The notes below the pieces were generated by a model. That model was not told the DNA's origin. It saw only the letters and a list, made by a program, of their open reading frames with translations, and searched no databases. Positions 27,895 through 36,294 of a DNA stretch of 64,000 bases are shown here, one piece after another. The DNA lies in the NCBI GenBank assembly GCA_964638155.1, contig CAZWYI010000005.1, positions 1 to 64,000 on the forward strand, read 5' to 3'. The DNA is from CAYZTD01 sp964638155. GTDB taxonomy: Archaea; Thermoplasmatota; E2; DHVEG-1. The position numbers and the translations under genes were made by a program. Each line of letters starts with the position of its first letter. Within the stretch, counting starts at the first letter, position 1.

Positions 27895-30138
27895 ATGGCT
27901 GAAGAAAAAATAATATATACCCGAGTTGACGAGGCACCACGCCTTGCAACATATTCTTTTCTTCCTATTTTAAGGACTTTTTCAAAAGCAGCAGGAATAA
28001 CCATTGAAACAAGAGATATATCTCTAGCAGGGAGAACAATAGCCAAGTTTCCAGATTATTTGACAGAGGAACAAAAACAATCAGATGATCTTGCTGAACT
28101 TGGAGAACTTGTAAATACTCCTGAAGCAAACATCATAAAACTTCCATGTATCAGTGCATCAGTTCCACAGCTCAAAGCCGCTGTTAAAGAATTACAAGAA
28201 AAAGGATATAATATACCTGATTACCCTGAAGAACCAAAAACAGATGAAGAAAAAGAAATTAAGGCACGGTTTGACAAGGTAAAAGGAAGTGCAGTAAACC
28301 CTGTTCTTCGTATGGGAAACTCAGATCGCCGTGTTCCCGGACCTGTAAAAAACTATGTTAAAAACAATCCTCATTCGATGGGTGAATGGTCAAGTGATTC
28401 AAAATCACATGTTGCCCATATGGAAAAAGGAGATCTTAGGTCCACTGAGAAATCTATTACTCTATCAGAAGATCAAGCAGGTATTGCTCAAATTGTTTTT
28501 GCAGATGAAAATGGAAGTAAAAAAGTTTTAAAAGATAAACTACCACTTATCAATAAAGAAATAATTGATGCAGCAGTACTTAGTAAAGATGAATTACGAA
28601 AATTTCTTAGAAAACAAATTGATGAAGCTAAAGAAAAAGATATCCTGTTTTCAGTTCACTTGAAAGCAACTATGATGAAAGTATCTGACCCAATTATTTT
28701 CGGTCATGTTGTATCAGTATTTTTTGATGATGTTTTCGAAAAACATAAAGAAACATTCAAAGAACTTGGAATTAGTCCAAACAATGGACTTGGAGAACTT
28801 TACTCTAAAATAGAGGAACTTCCAGAGGAAAAACAAAAAGAAATAAAAAATGACATTAATGCTTGTTATAAGAAAAAACCAAAACTTGCAATGGTGAATT
28901 CAGACAAAGGCATTACCAACTTGCATGTTCCAAGTGATATTATTATTGATGCATCTATGCCCGCAGCAATACGTAACTCAGGCCAAATGTGGGGACCAGA
29001 CGGAAAAACATATGACACGAAATTTACAATCCCTGAGAGCAGCTATGCAGGTGTATATCAAGAAGTAATCGATTTCTGTAAAGAAAACGGAGCATTTGAT
29101 CCAGCAACCATGGGAACCGTACAAAACGTAGGACTTATGGCTCAGAAAGCAGAAGAATACGGATCACATGATAAAACATTTGAAATTTCTGGAAAGGGAA
29201 CAGTTAAATGCATATCTGAAAAAGGAAAAACACTTCTTGAGCAAAAAGTAAATGACAGGGATTTATTTAGAATGTGTCAAGTAAAGGATTTACCAGTCCA
29301 AGACTGGGTCAAGCTTGCTGTAAACCGAGGAAAAGCAACAGGTTACTCAGTTGTTTTCTGGCTTGATGAAAACAGAGCACATGACAGAGAGCTTATAGAA
29401 AAAGTCAACATGTATCTAAAAGACCACGACACCTCAGACTTAGACATTAAAATCATGTCACCAGTTAAAGCAACAAGATACTCCTGTGAACAAATAAGTC
29501 AAGGAAAAAATACCATAGCAGTAACAGGCAACGTACTAAGAGATTACCTAACCGATTTATTTCCAATACTTGAAGTTGGAACAAGTGCAAAAATGCTTTC
29601 AATTGTTCCACTTATGAACGGTGGAGGATTGTTTGAAACAGGAGCTGGTGGATCCGCACCAAAACATGTACAACAATTTCTAGAAGAAAACCATTTAAGA
29701 TGGGATAGTTTAGGAGAATTTCTTGCATTGGCACCTTCATTAACCCACCTAGCAAAACGAACAGATAATAAGAAAGCATTTGTTCTTGCTGAAACACTTG
29801 ATAAGGCTACAGAAAAATACCTGCAAAACAACAAATCACCATCAAGAGTAGTTAACGAACCAGATAACAGAAACAGTCATTTCTATCTAGCAATGTATTG
29901 GGCAGAAGCACTTACTGAACAAAACAAAGATGAAGAACTAAAACAAATTTTTGAAAAACTTGTAAAAAAATTAAAAGAAAACGAAGAAAAAATCAACCAC
30001 GAAATGCTAAAAGTACAAGGTGAAACAAGGGAAATTGGCGGTTATTACAAACCAAACGATGAATTAGCATCAAAAGCGATGAGACCAAGTGACACATTCA
30101 ACAAAGTATTGGAAACAATAGCTGTTGTTGACGCATAA
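27895..30138 (+). CDS. icd: Monomeric isocitrate dehydrogenase
   Basis: The 747-residue protein is the monomeric (IDH-II) type, seen in TRVDEAPRLATYSFLPIL at the N-terminus, the DISLAGRTIAKFP segment and the MSPVKATRYSCEQ and GTSAKMLSIVPLMNGGGLFETGAGGSAPKH blocks. These enzymes use NADP+ and interconvert isocitrate with 2-oxoglutarate and CO2. Most archaea use the unrelated-sized homodimeric enzyme, so this was probably acquired from bacteria. A GGTGGA site overlaps the preceding gene end. It closes the citrate operon and is followed by a T-rich terminator. Confidence 0.93.
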   Translation: MAEEKIIYTRVDEAPRLATYSFLPILRTFSKAAGITIETRDISLAGRTIAKFPDYLTEEQKQSDDLAELGELVNTPEANIIKLPCISASVPQLKAAVKELQEKGYNIPDYPEEPKTDEEKEIKARFDKVKGSAVNPVLRMGNSDRRVPGPVKNYVKNNPHSMGEWSSDSKSHVAHMEKGDLRSTEKSITLSEDQAGIAQIVFADENGSKKVLKDKLPLINKEIIDAAVLSKDELRKFLRKQIDEAKEKDILFSVHLKATMMKVSDPIIFGHVVSVFFDDVFEKHKETFKELGISPNNGLGELYSKIEELPEEKQKEIKNDINACYKKKPKLAMVNSDKGITNLHVPSDIIIDASMPAAIRNSGQMWGPDGKTYDTKFTIPESSYAGVYQEVIDFCKENGAFDPATMGTVQNVGLMAQKAEEYGSHDKTFEISGKGTVKCISEKGKTLLEQKVNDRDLFRMCQVKDLPVQDWVKLAVNRGKATGYSVVFWLDENRAHDRELIEKVNMYLKDHDTSDLDIKIMSPVKATRYSCEQISQGKNTIAVTGNVLRDYLTDLFPILEVGTSAKMLSIVPLMNGGGLFETGAGGSAPKHVQQFLEENHLRWDSLGEFLALAPSLTHLAKRTDNKKAFVLAETLDKATEKYLQNNKSPSRVVNEPDNRNSHFYLAMYWAEALTEQNKDEELKQIFEKLVKKLKENEEKINHEMLKVQGETREIGGYYKPNDELASKAMRPSDTFNKVLETIAVVDA

Positions 30139-30156
30139 AACAGATAAAACCAAAAA

Positions 30157-30182
30157 AAATCTCTTTTTTTCTTTTTATTTTA
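30157..30182 (+). terminator. T-rich terminator after icd
   Basis: Repeated T runs (CTTTTTTTCTTTTTATTTT) start about 25 bp after the icd stop. Oligo-T tracts are the usual archaeal termination signal. Confidence 0.6.
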
Positions 30183-30219
30183 ACAATATAAAAATTTATT
30201 TAAATAAAAAAGACATTTA

Positions 30220-30558
30220 ATGTTATTTGGTGGCATGCCAAATCTAGAAAGTTTTGTTAAAAAACATGAGGATGGAACAATATTAAACCTCTCTGTTAAA
30301 CCTGATAGTAAATCTATAGTATTTCCTGCAGGTCTTAATAATTGGCGTAAACGAGTTGAAATCGCAGTAAAATCCCCAGCTAAAGATAATCGTGCAAATA
30401 AAGATGTTATCACAACATTAGCTTCTTTTTTTGAAACACCTGTTAATTCTGTTTATGTTGTTTCTGGTTCTAAAAATAGAAATAAGACAGTTCTTATAAA
30501 AGGCGTTACTACAAAATATGTAACTGGCAGGTTGAGGGACTCAATTGATGGATTATAA
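30220..30558 (+). CDS. DUF167 (UPF0235/YggU) family protein
   Basis: The 112-residue protein has the DUF167 features: LNLSVKPDSKSIVF, KSPAKDNRANKDVI (about residues 49-62) and VYVVSGSKNRNKTVLIKG. The family has a small alpha/beta fold of unknown function. A TATA-like TTTATTTAAATA about 20 bp before the ATG suggests a leaderless message. The next gene overlaps its 3' end by 11 bp, so the pair is one transcription unit. Confidence 0.85.
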   Translation: MLFGGMPNLESFVKKHEDGTILNLSVKPDSKSIVFPAGLNNWRKRVEIAVKSPAKDNRANKDVITTLASFFETPVNSVYVVSGSKNRNKTVLIKGVTTKYVTGRLRDSIDGL

Positions 30559-30949
30559 CAAATCCATAAAAGAAACATTAAAATCATTAGAAGAACTAAA
30601 AGAGGAAAATAGACAGATACCGATTGTAGTTGAAGGGGAAAAAGATAAAAAGGCTCTGCATAAGCTTGGTATCAAAGGAAAAATTATTACCACAAACAAA
30701 GGACAATCTATTACTGATTTTTGTGATTTTTTAGCTAAAAAATATAAAAAAATTATTCTTTTAACAGATTGGGACAGAAAAGGTGGTTTTTTAAGACATA
30801 AAATTCAAAAAAATCTAGAGGGAAGAGTTGAGTGTGAAGTTAAATATCGTAAGAATTTTGCAAGAAATACAATGATAAAAACTGTAGAAGGTCTTCCTTC
30901 GTGGATTAATACGTTAAATGAAAAGATAAAAAATGTTGGTGCGGGGTAA
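30548..30949 (+). CDS. Small archaeal Toprim-domain protein
   Basis: The Toprim core is clear in PIVVEGEKDKKALHKLG (catalytic Glu at about residue 29) and ILLTDWDRKGG (DxD), in a protein of only 133 residues. Stand-alone Toprim proteins of this size include RNase M5-like nucleases and uncharacterised archaeal families, so nucleic-acid cleavage is likely but the substrate unknown. The ATG at 30548 follows a TTG one codon earlier. The last codons form part of the long hairpin at 30941-31014. Confidence 0.8.
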   Translation: MDYNKSIKETLKSLEELKEENRQIPIVVEGEKDKKALHKLGIKGKIITTNKGQSITDFCDFLAKKYKKIILLTDWDRKGGFLRHKIQKNLEGRVECEVKYRKNFARNTMIKTVEGLPSWINTLNEKIKNVGAG

Positions 30950-31014
30950 GCAAATATTTTTTTGCTTCAGAAGTCCGGTGAGGAGGACTCAAAAAAGATT
31001 TATTGCTTATCCGC
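30941..31014 (+). ncRNA. Long structured hairpin after the Toprim gene
   Basis: GCGG (30941-30944) pairs with CCGC (31011-31014), and TAAGCAA (30947-30953) with TTGCTTA (31003-31009). A U-rich strand then pairs with AAAAAAGAT. A one-sided CTTCAGA bulge leads to an upper stem AGTCC (30972-30976) / GGACT (30985-30989) with loop GGTGAGGA, which has UGA and GA in the order of a K-loop. It begins in the last codons of the Toprim gene. It may be a small RNA, a processing signal or a 3'-UTR structure; it is not a tRNA. Confidence 0.5.
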
Positions 31015-31173
31015 CCAATTAATTACGATATATTTTTGAATATAAAAATTTTGCCTAAAATCATATAGGCAATAGACGATAAGTAGACCTATAAAATTTT
31101 AACAATATACTTAATATTTTAAAATAATATAAAAAAAATAGTAATTATTAGACTTATTTTTCTAAATTCAAAA

Positions 31174-31587
31174 TTACTTTAAGGCTATCTTTGTCTGAGT
31201 TTTCTTTGGCCGTACTTTTTTTGCATTTATTTTTCCTTCTTTAGCAAGCCATCCGATAGCAAAATAAGTATCCTCAGTAGGCAAATCAGCAAGTTTTGGT
31301 ATATATGAAACATCTATTTCTTCACAGCAATTTATGATATCATATACCTTTCCAGCATTTTTTCCAATTTTTGTATCCCAACTGTAATCCTTAAGACAAA
31401 AAGTGTTATCATCAAAATAGATTTTATTTTCTTTAGCAAGCCAGCCTATGGCTACATAAAAATCTTCTTTTTTAAGACCAGTTTTTTTCAAAAGTGTATT
31501 TTTAGTTAATTCTCCATGTTTGTTAAGTGTATTCCATATCCTACCAGCGTTTTTTCCATATTTTTGAGTTATATTAACCATGTTCAT
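31174..31587 (-). CDS. Duplicated winged-helix protein (DUF2582-like)
   Basis: Two similar winged-helix units form this 137-residue protein: GKNAGRIWNTLNKHGELTKN with FYVAIGWLAKENKIYF, then GKNAGKVYDIINCCEEIDVS with TYFAIGWLAKEGKINA. The unit matches the winged-helix domain PF10771 (DUF2582) found in small archaeal and bacterial proteins. The tail is Lys-rich, as expected for DNA binding. ATGs at 31587 and 31581 are both possible starts. Its target is unknown and it stands alone. Confidence 0.75.
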   Translation of the reverse strand: MNMVNITQKYGKNAGRIWNTLNKHGELTKNTLLKKTGLKKEDFYVAIGWLAKENKIYFDDNTFCLKDYSWDTKIGKNAGKVYDIINCCEEIDVSYIPKLADLPTEDTYFAIGWLAKEGKINAKKVRPKKTQTKIALK

Positions 31588-31694
31588 CCCATCCTTACAA
31601 AAAACATGTATATTTTCAAAGGATAAATATCTTGCGACAATAAAAATTTTGTAAAAAGTAAAATTTTAAAATAGACTAATAGTTGTGATAAATA

Positions 31695-31850
31695 ATGAAA
31701 ATAAAATGCGACAGATGCGGGAAAAATTATAACGATCTCCATGACACTGTAGTTAATTACGATTATGCAGAACCCGGAAGAGGTAAACCTGGAAAATACC
31801 ATTTATGTCTTGATTGCAGAAAAAAACTTATAAAATGGCTTGGAGAATAA
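31695..31850 (+). CDS. 51-residue zinc-ribbon protein
   Basis: The product begins MKIKCDRCGKNYNDLHDT and ends with KYHLCLDCRKKLIKWLGE, so two CxxC knuckles frame a 30-residue loop. Four well-placed cysteines, a clean ATG and stop, and the absence of a competing minus-strand gene support coding. The role is unknown; it may bind nucleic acid or metal. It was easy to miss because of its length. Confidence 0.75.
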   Translation: MKIKCDRCGKNYNDLHDTVVNYDYAEPGRGKPGKYHLCLDCRKKLIKWLGE

Positions 31851-31958
31851 ATCATAGATAGCTGGCTTTAAATAAGTTTAAGTTATTTTTAATTGTTATT
31901 AAAGCTAAATTATTCTAAAAAAAAGTTTCTAACTAGTTTAGAAGTTTGGTGATAATAA

Positions 31959-33329
31959 ATGAAGGAATATGACGTTTTAGTTTTAGGTAATGGCTCAGCA
32001 GGTACAATAGTACAAAATTCTTTAAGTAATGGTTTAAAAGTAGCTCTAGCAGACAAAGGACCTCTTGGCGGAACCTGTCTTAACTATGGTTGCATCCCTA
32101 GTAAAATGATAATTTATCCTGCAGACAGAATCATGGAAATAAAAGAAGCAGAAAAACTTGGCGTTAAAGCAAAAGTTCAAGATATTGATTTTCAAGATAT
32201 AATGGATAGAATGAGAAGAACCATTAAAGAAAGCCATGAACATATGAAAGGAATAGAAAGAGTAGAAGGACTTGATTATTATAATTCACAAGCACAGTTT
32301 ATAGATGAATACACAATAGAAGTTCAAGGAAAAAAACTACGTGCTGAAAAAATTTTTATTGGAACAGGTGCAAGGCCATTAATTCCCCCAATAAATGGAG
32401 TTGAAAAGGTTGATTATTTAACAAATGAAACAGTCTTTGATTTAAAAGAAAAACCAAAAAGTATAGTAATTGTTGGGGGAGGATATATTGCTGTTGAATT
32501 TGCTCATTTTTTTGATGCGATAGGAACAAAGGTAACAATTTTGCAGCGCAGTAACAGACTTATTAAAAATTCTGAAAAAGAAATTTCAAAACTACTTGAA
32601 AAAAAATTAAGAAAAAGATTTAATGTTTATACAAACACAGAAGTAATTGAATTAAAATCAAATAAAAACAAAACAGAAGTTATTTGTAAAAACAAAAAAA
32701 CAGGAAAAAAAGAAAACTACTATTGTGAAAAAGTGTTAATTGCTGCAGGTAGAAAATCAAATGCAGATATTTTAAAAGTTGAAAACACGGGAGTAGAAAC
32801 AGATAAACGTGGATATATTAAAGTAAATGATTATCTTGAAACAACAAAAGAAAATATTTATGCTCTAGGCGATGCAACAGGAAAAGCTATGTTCAAACAT
32901 GTTGCAAATGAAGAAGCATATATTGCATGGAATAATGCTTTTAATAAAGAAAATAAAACAAGCTTGGATTACAATAAAATCCCATATGCCGTATTTACTT
33001 ATCCTCAGATTGCAGCAGTAGGTTTTACTGAAAAAGAAGCAAAAGAAAAAACAGATATTTTAGTTGGTAAAGCAAAATATAATGATGTTGCAAAAGGAGA
33101 AGCAATGGTTGAAAAAGATGGTTTTGCAAAAGCAATAGTTGATAAAAAAACAAAAAAACTTCTTGGTTTTCATATAATAGGACCATATGCACCACTTCTC
33201 ATTCAAGAAGTAATAAATGCTATGTCATTAGGTTCTGAATTAGCATATATTGCACATGGTATGCATATTCATCCAGCATTATCTGAACTTATACTAAATA
33301 CCTTGAGTAATCTCAAAGAATTAGAATAA
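31959..33329 (+). CDS. Dihydrolipoamide dehydrogenase / mercuric reductase-like flavoprotein
   Basis: This is a class I pyridine nucleotide-disulfide oxidoreductase of 456 residues. GNGSAG binds FAD, GGTCLNYGCIPSK (about residues 37-49) holds the redox-active disulfide, IVGGGYIAVEF binds NAD(P)H, ALGDATG is the second FAD motif, and HPALSEL carries the C-terminal His-Glu pair. No lipoyl-protein, E1 or E2 genes are near, so it may instead reduce another disulfide or metal. GGTGAT precedes the ATG. Family call firm, substrate open. Confidence 0.85.
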   Translation: MKEYDVLVLGNGSAGTIVQNSLSNGLKVALADKGPLGGTCLNYGCIPSKMIIYPADRIMEIKEAEKLGVKAKVQDIDFQDIMDRMRRTIKESHEHMKGIERVEGLDYYNSQAQFIDEYTIEVQGKKLRAEKIFIGTGARPLIPPINGVEKVDYLTNETVFDLKEKPKSIVIVGGGYIAVEFAHFFDAIGTKVTILQRSNRLIKNSEKEISKLLEKKLRKRFNVYTNTEVIELKSNKNKTEVICKNKKTGKKENYYCEKVLIAAGRKSNADILKVENTGVETDKRGYIKVNDYLETTKENIYALGDATGKAMFKHVANEEAYIAWNNAFNKENKTSLDYNKIPYAVFTYPQIAAVGFTEKEAKEKTDILVGKAKYNDVAKGEAMVEKDGFAKAIVDKKTKKLLGFHIIGPYAPLLIQEVINAMSLGSELAYIAHGMHIHPALSELILNTLSNLKELE

Positions 33330-33382
33330 TAGCTAAATTAATTATCTGCTTTTTTATTATCAATAAAAAAAAGGATATTAAC

Positions 33383-34492
33383 ATGAGTTCAAAAAGAAGT
33401 TTTAATATCGAAAAAGTCATAAAAAATTTTGACAAAAAAAATTCAAAGTTTTATGTAATTGGAATAGATGTTGGGGGAACTAATACAAATAGCTCTGTTG
33501 CTATTTATAAAAACAAAGAATTTAGAATAATTTTTTCGTTAAAATTTAAAACAAAAGAAAATAACTCCATTCTTCCAATAATAAAAAAAACAATAAATTA
33601 TGCAAAAGAAAATCATAACATAAAAGTAGATACAGCATGCATCTCAGCTGCAGGAGTAATATCAAAAAATCAAACATATGTTAAACTAACAAATGCACCC
33701 TGGGAAATAGATACAGATGAAATAAAGAAAAATACTTCTTTAAAAAATGTTTATTTGATAAATGATTTTCAAGCAGTAGGCTATGGAATAAATCTGTTAG
33801 ATCATAAAAACAAAGAAGATATAGTTATAATAAGAGAAATAAATAATCATAAAAATTATAATCAAACTAAATGCGTCTTAGGTGCTGGTACTGGTTTTGG
33901 AAAAGGTATTTTAATTTATAATAAAGAAAATAATTTGTATACACCCCACCCTAGTGAAGGAGGCCATAGCGATCTTCCAGTACATGATAATTTTGAAAAA
34001 AATCTTCTAGAATATTTGAAGAATAAAAGAAAGATAAATGAACCTTTAACCTATGAAGAAGTATTATCTGGTAGAGGAATAAAAGGAATATACAATTTTT
34101 TAAGAGAGGATAAAAAATACGATTCTACAGATTATACAAAAAAAATAGACAAATCAAAAAATAAAGCATCTCTAATTTCAAAATTTAAAAATAAGGATAA
34201 AACTTGCAAAAAAACTTTTGAAATTTTTATAACATTTTTTGCTAGATGTGCAAAAAATTTTGCTCTTGACACTCTTTCAAAAGATGGAGTGTATATTGCC
34301 GGAGGAATTGTTTCAAAAAATATTGATATTTTTACAAAAAAAGATTTTATAGAAGAGTTTGAAAATTCTTATCGTAGATCAAGTCTTTTAAAAAAAATTC
34401 CTATATATGCAGTAATAAACTATGATGTAAGTATATTTGGAGCTTGCTTTGCTTGTATTTATAATAAACTTTTGGAGAAAAAAGATGAGTAA
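33383..34492 (+). CDS. glk: Glucokinase (Glk family)
   Basis: The 369-residue protein has the ASKHA phosphate motif GIDVGGTNTN (about residues 28-37), NDFQAVGYG, GAGTGFGKG, PSEGGHSDLP and GVYIAGGI, which match ATP-dependent bacterial-type glucokinase. It would phosphorylate glucose at C6 in the cytosol. It is somewhat longer than E. coli Glk (321), with a Lys-rich insertion near residues 245-275. The next gene overlaps its end by 8 bp. Other hexoses are possible substrates. Confidence 0.8.
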   Translation: MSSKRSFNIEKVIKNFDKKNSKFYVIGIDVGGTNTNSSVAIYKNKEFRIIFSLKFKTKENNSILPIIKKTINYAKENHNIKVDTACISAAGVISKNQTYVKLTNAPWEIDTDEIKKNTSLKNVYLINDFQAVGYGINLLDHKNKEDIVIIREINNHKNYNQTKCVLGAGTGFGKGILIYNKENNLYTPHPSEGGHSDLPVHDNFEKNLLEYLKNKRKINEPLTYEEVLSGRGIKGIYNFLREDKKYDSTDYTKKIDKSKNKASLISKFKNKDKTCKKTFEIFITFFARCAKNFALDTLSKDGVYIAGGIVSKNIDIFTKKDFIEEFENSYRRSSLLKKIPIYAVINYDVSIFGACFACIYNKLLEKKDE

Positions 34493-35159
34493 AAATGCAG
34501 TTTTTGATGAACTATATGAAAAACATTTTAGAGTAGCTATCTTTGGTTCAGCAAGAATTAAAAAAGATGATCCTGCCTGGAGTGAAATATACAAACTAGC
34601 CCACATGATTGCATCAGAAAATATTGATATTGTAACAGGTGGTGGACCAGGCATTATGGATGCAGCATGCGAGGGTCATATGGATGGTAGAAAAAACGAT
34701 GAATCACATTCGATAGGTCTTAATATTGATATACCTTCTGAGCAGAAATGCAACATGCATCTTGATATTAAAAAAGAGTTTCACAGGTTTTCAAAAAGAC
34801 TTGATACTTTTATGGTTTTATCAAACGCAGTAGTTGTAGCACCAGGTGGTGTTGGTACTCTTTTAGAACTTGCTTATAGCTGGCAGCTTGTACAAGTAAA
34901 ACACATCTGTAACATACCTATTATTTTACTTGGTGAGATGTGGAATGAATTTATGAAATGGGTGGAAAAATATCCTTTAAAAGAGGTATATTTAGAGGAA
35001 AAAGACATTAGTAGAATATTTGTTGCAAAAGATACATTTGAAGCTTTTAGAATAATTAAAAAGTTTCATGAAGGATATTTAAAAGGAGATGACATCTGTA
35101 TAAATTTCAAGAAATATAAAGTTGAAACTGATAGTTTGTTAGATGGAGAAAAAATTTAG
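34485..35159 (+). CDS. LOG/TIGR00730-like Rossmann-fold protein
   Basis: The family motifs VTGGGPGIMDAACEG (about residues 50-64) and PGGVGTLLEL (about 123-132) are intact. Members hydrolyse nucleoside monophosphates to base and ribose phosphate, as in cytokinin-activating LOG enzymes. The 224-residue form starts at the ATG at 34485, after a GGAG site, and overlaps glk by 8 bp. A longer frame runs back inside glk and is not credible. The natural substrate is not known. Confidence 0.82.
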   Translation: MSKNAVFDELYEKHFRVAIFGSARIKKDDPAWSEIYKLAHMIASENIDIVTGGGPGIMDAACEGHMDGRKNDESHSIGLNIDIPSEQKCNMHLDIKKEFHRFSKRLDTFMVLSNAVVVAPGGVGTLLELAYSWQLVQVKHICNIPIILLGEMWNEFMKWVEKYPLKEVYLEEKDISRIFVAKDTFEAFRIIKKFHEGYLKGDDICINFKKYKVETDSLLDGEKI

Positions 35160-35653
35160 ATAAAGTAAAAAATTATCAATATAATTGCGCTAATAATTGC
35201 TATAATAAACCATGGATTTACATGTAATACTTCAGGGATTGTTATATTTCCATAACTCTTTTTCATAAATTTTTCTTTTATTTTTGGATAGATACTTGCA
35301 AAGATACTCGAGCCTAAAATAAAACCAATTATTCCAAAGAACGCATCAATTGAACCAGTACCAAATGCTCCTGCTGCAGTGCCAGGACAATAACCTAGTA
35401 ATCCAAAACCAACGCCAAAAATTAAGCCCCCAATAACTATTGATCTCACGTAAAAGGGCTTTGGATGTAAATTTATATAACTAAATTTTTTTAAAATATA
35501 TATCCCACTCATTCCAACAATTACTGCTGAAAGAATTACTTTTAATACTGTAAACTCTTTAAGTAAAAGTTGACCTAAAATTATATTGTAGTTTGTAACA
35601 CCTGATATCTGCAGGAGAAAACCAAAAATTATTCCAATTATAAGACCTATCAA
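35156..35653 (-). CDS. YeeE/YedE transporter, C-terminal half (same frame as the N half)
   Basis: The 165-residue part has four to five transmembrane segments and the GLLGYCPGTAAGA motif typical of the second repeat of YeeE/YedE (TsuA-like thiosulfate) transporters. It lies in the same frame as the preceding half, separated by one TAA (35693-35695) and about 14 codons. No ATG or GTG is available at its start; the TTG at 35653 lacks a ribosome binding site. It is either a nonsense-broken single gene or a re-initiated second subunit. Confidence 0.75.
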   Translation of the reverse strand: MIGLIIGIIFGFLLQISGVTNYNIILGQLLLKEFTVLKVILSAVIVGMSGIYILKKFSYINLHPKPFYVRSIVIGGLIFGVGFGLLGYCPGTAAGAFGTGSIDAFFGIIGFILGSSIFASIYPKIKEKFMKKSYGNITIPEVLHVNPWFIIAIISAIILIIFYFI

Positions 35654-35692
35654 AAGCTGCAGTTTTTCGTTTTTGTGTATTTTTTCTAAGAT

Positions 35693-36217
35693 TTAAAACA
35701 CCCCTATAATTGAATACATTAAATTTGCAGTTATTATACCACCAACAAAGAAAAATATTGTAGCAATTAAACTTCCAAGGGATAACTGTATGTTACCACT
35801 TATTCCATGGCCACTTGTACAACCTCCCGCCATTCTAGCTCCAAATCCTACTAAAATACCACCCAAAATTGACATAGTTAATCTTAGAAATATTGATGAT
35901 CCAAATGTATTATTCCATAGAGAAGGGATTATTTTTAAAGAAAAGGTGCCTAATATATTTGAAGATATAAATGCACCTACTATAATCCCTAAGACTAGCA
36001 TCCATTCCCACTCAATTTGAGGTTTAAATTTTTTGTAATATTCTTTATTGAAAACTTTTTTTCCAATTAATATTCTTTCAATCATTCCACTTGATCTTGC
36101 ATAAGCTGTAGAGCATCCTAGTGACTTATCTGAAATTAAAAAACCAAGTATTACAAGTATTCCAATACCAATTCCAGAAAGATAAGGAATTAAGTTAGAT
36201 AAATTAAACCAATCCAT
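35693..36217 (-). CDS. YeeE/YedE transporter, N-terminal half
   Basis: The 174-residue part has four to five transmembrane segments and the signature GFGARMAGGCTSGHGISG (about residues 121-138) with the conserved Cys that handles thiosulfate or a persulfide. SLGCSTAYARSSG near residue 33 is another family block. With the following half the total would be about 354 residues, the length of intact YeeE. It diverges from the rhodanese-ABM gene, so sulfur uptake and transfer may be controlled together. Confidence 0.82.
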   Translation of the reverse strand: MDWFNLSNLIPYLSGIGIGILVILGFLISDKSLGCSTAYARSSGMIERILIGKKVFNKEYYKKFKPQIEWEWMLVLGIIVGAFISSNILGTFSLKIIPSLWNNTFGSSIFLRLTMSILGGILVGFGARMAGGCTSGHGISGNIQLSLGSLIATIFFFVGGIITANLMYSIIGVF

Positions 36218-36294
36218 TTAAATCAACTTCTTTGGAAAATATACTAACAACTTATATATACTTCCAAACAATAATTCTAGTGGGGAATTATAAA

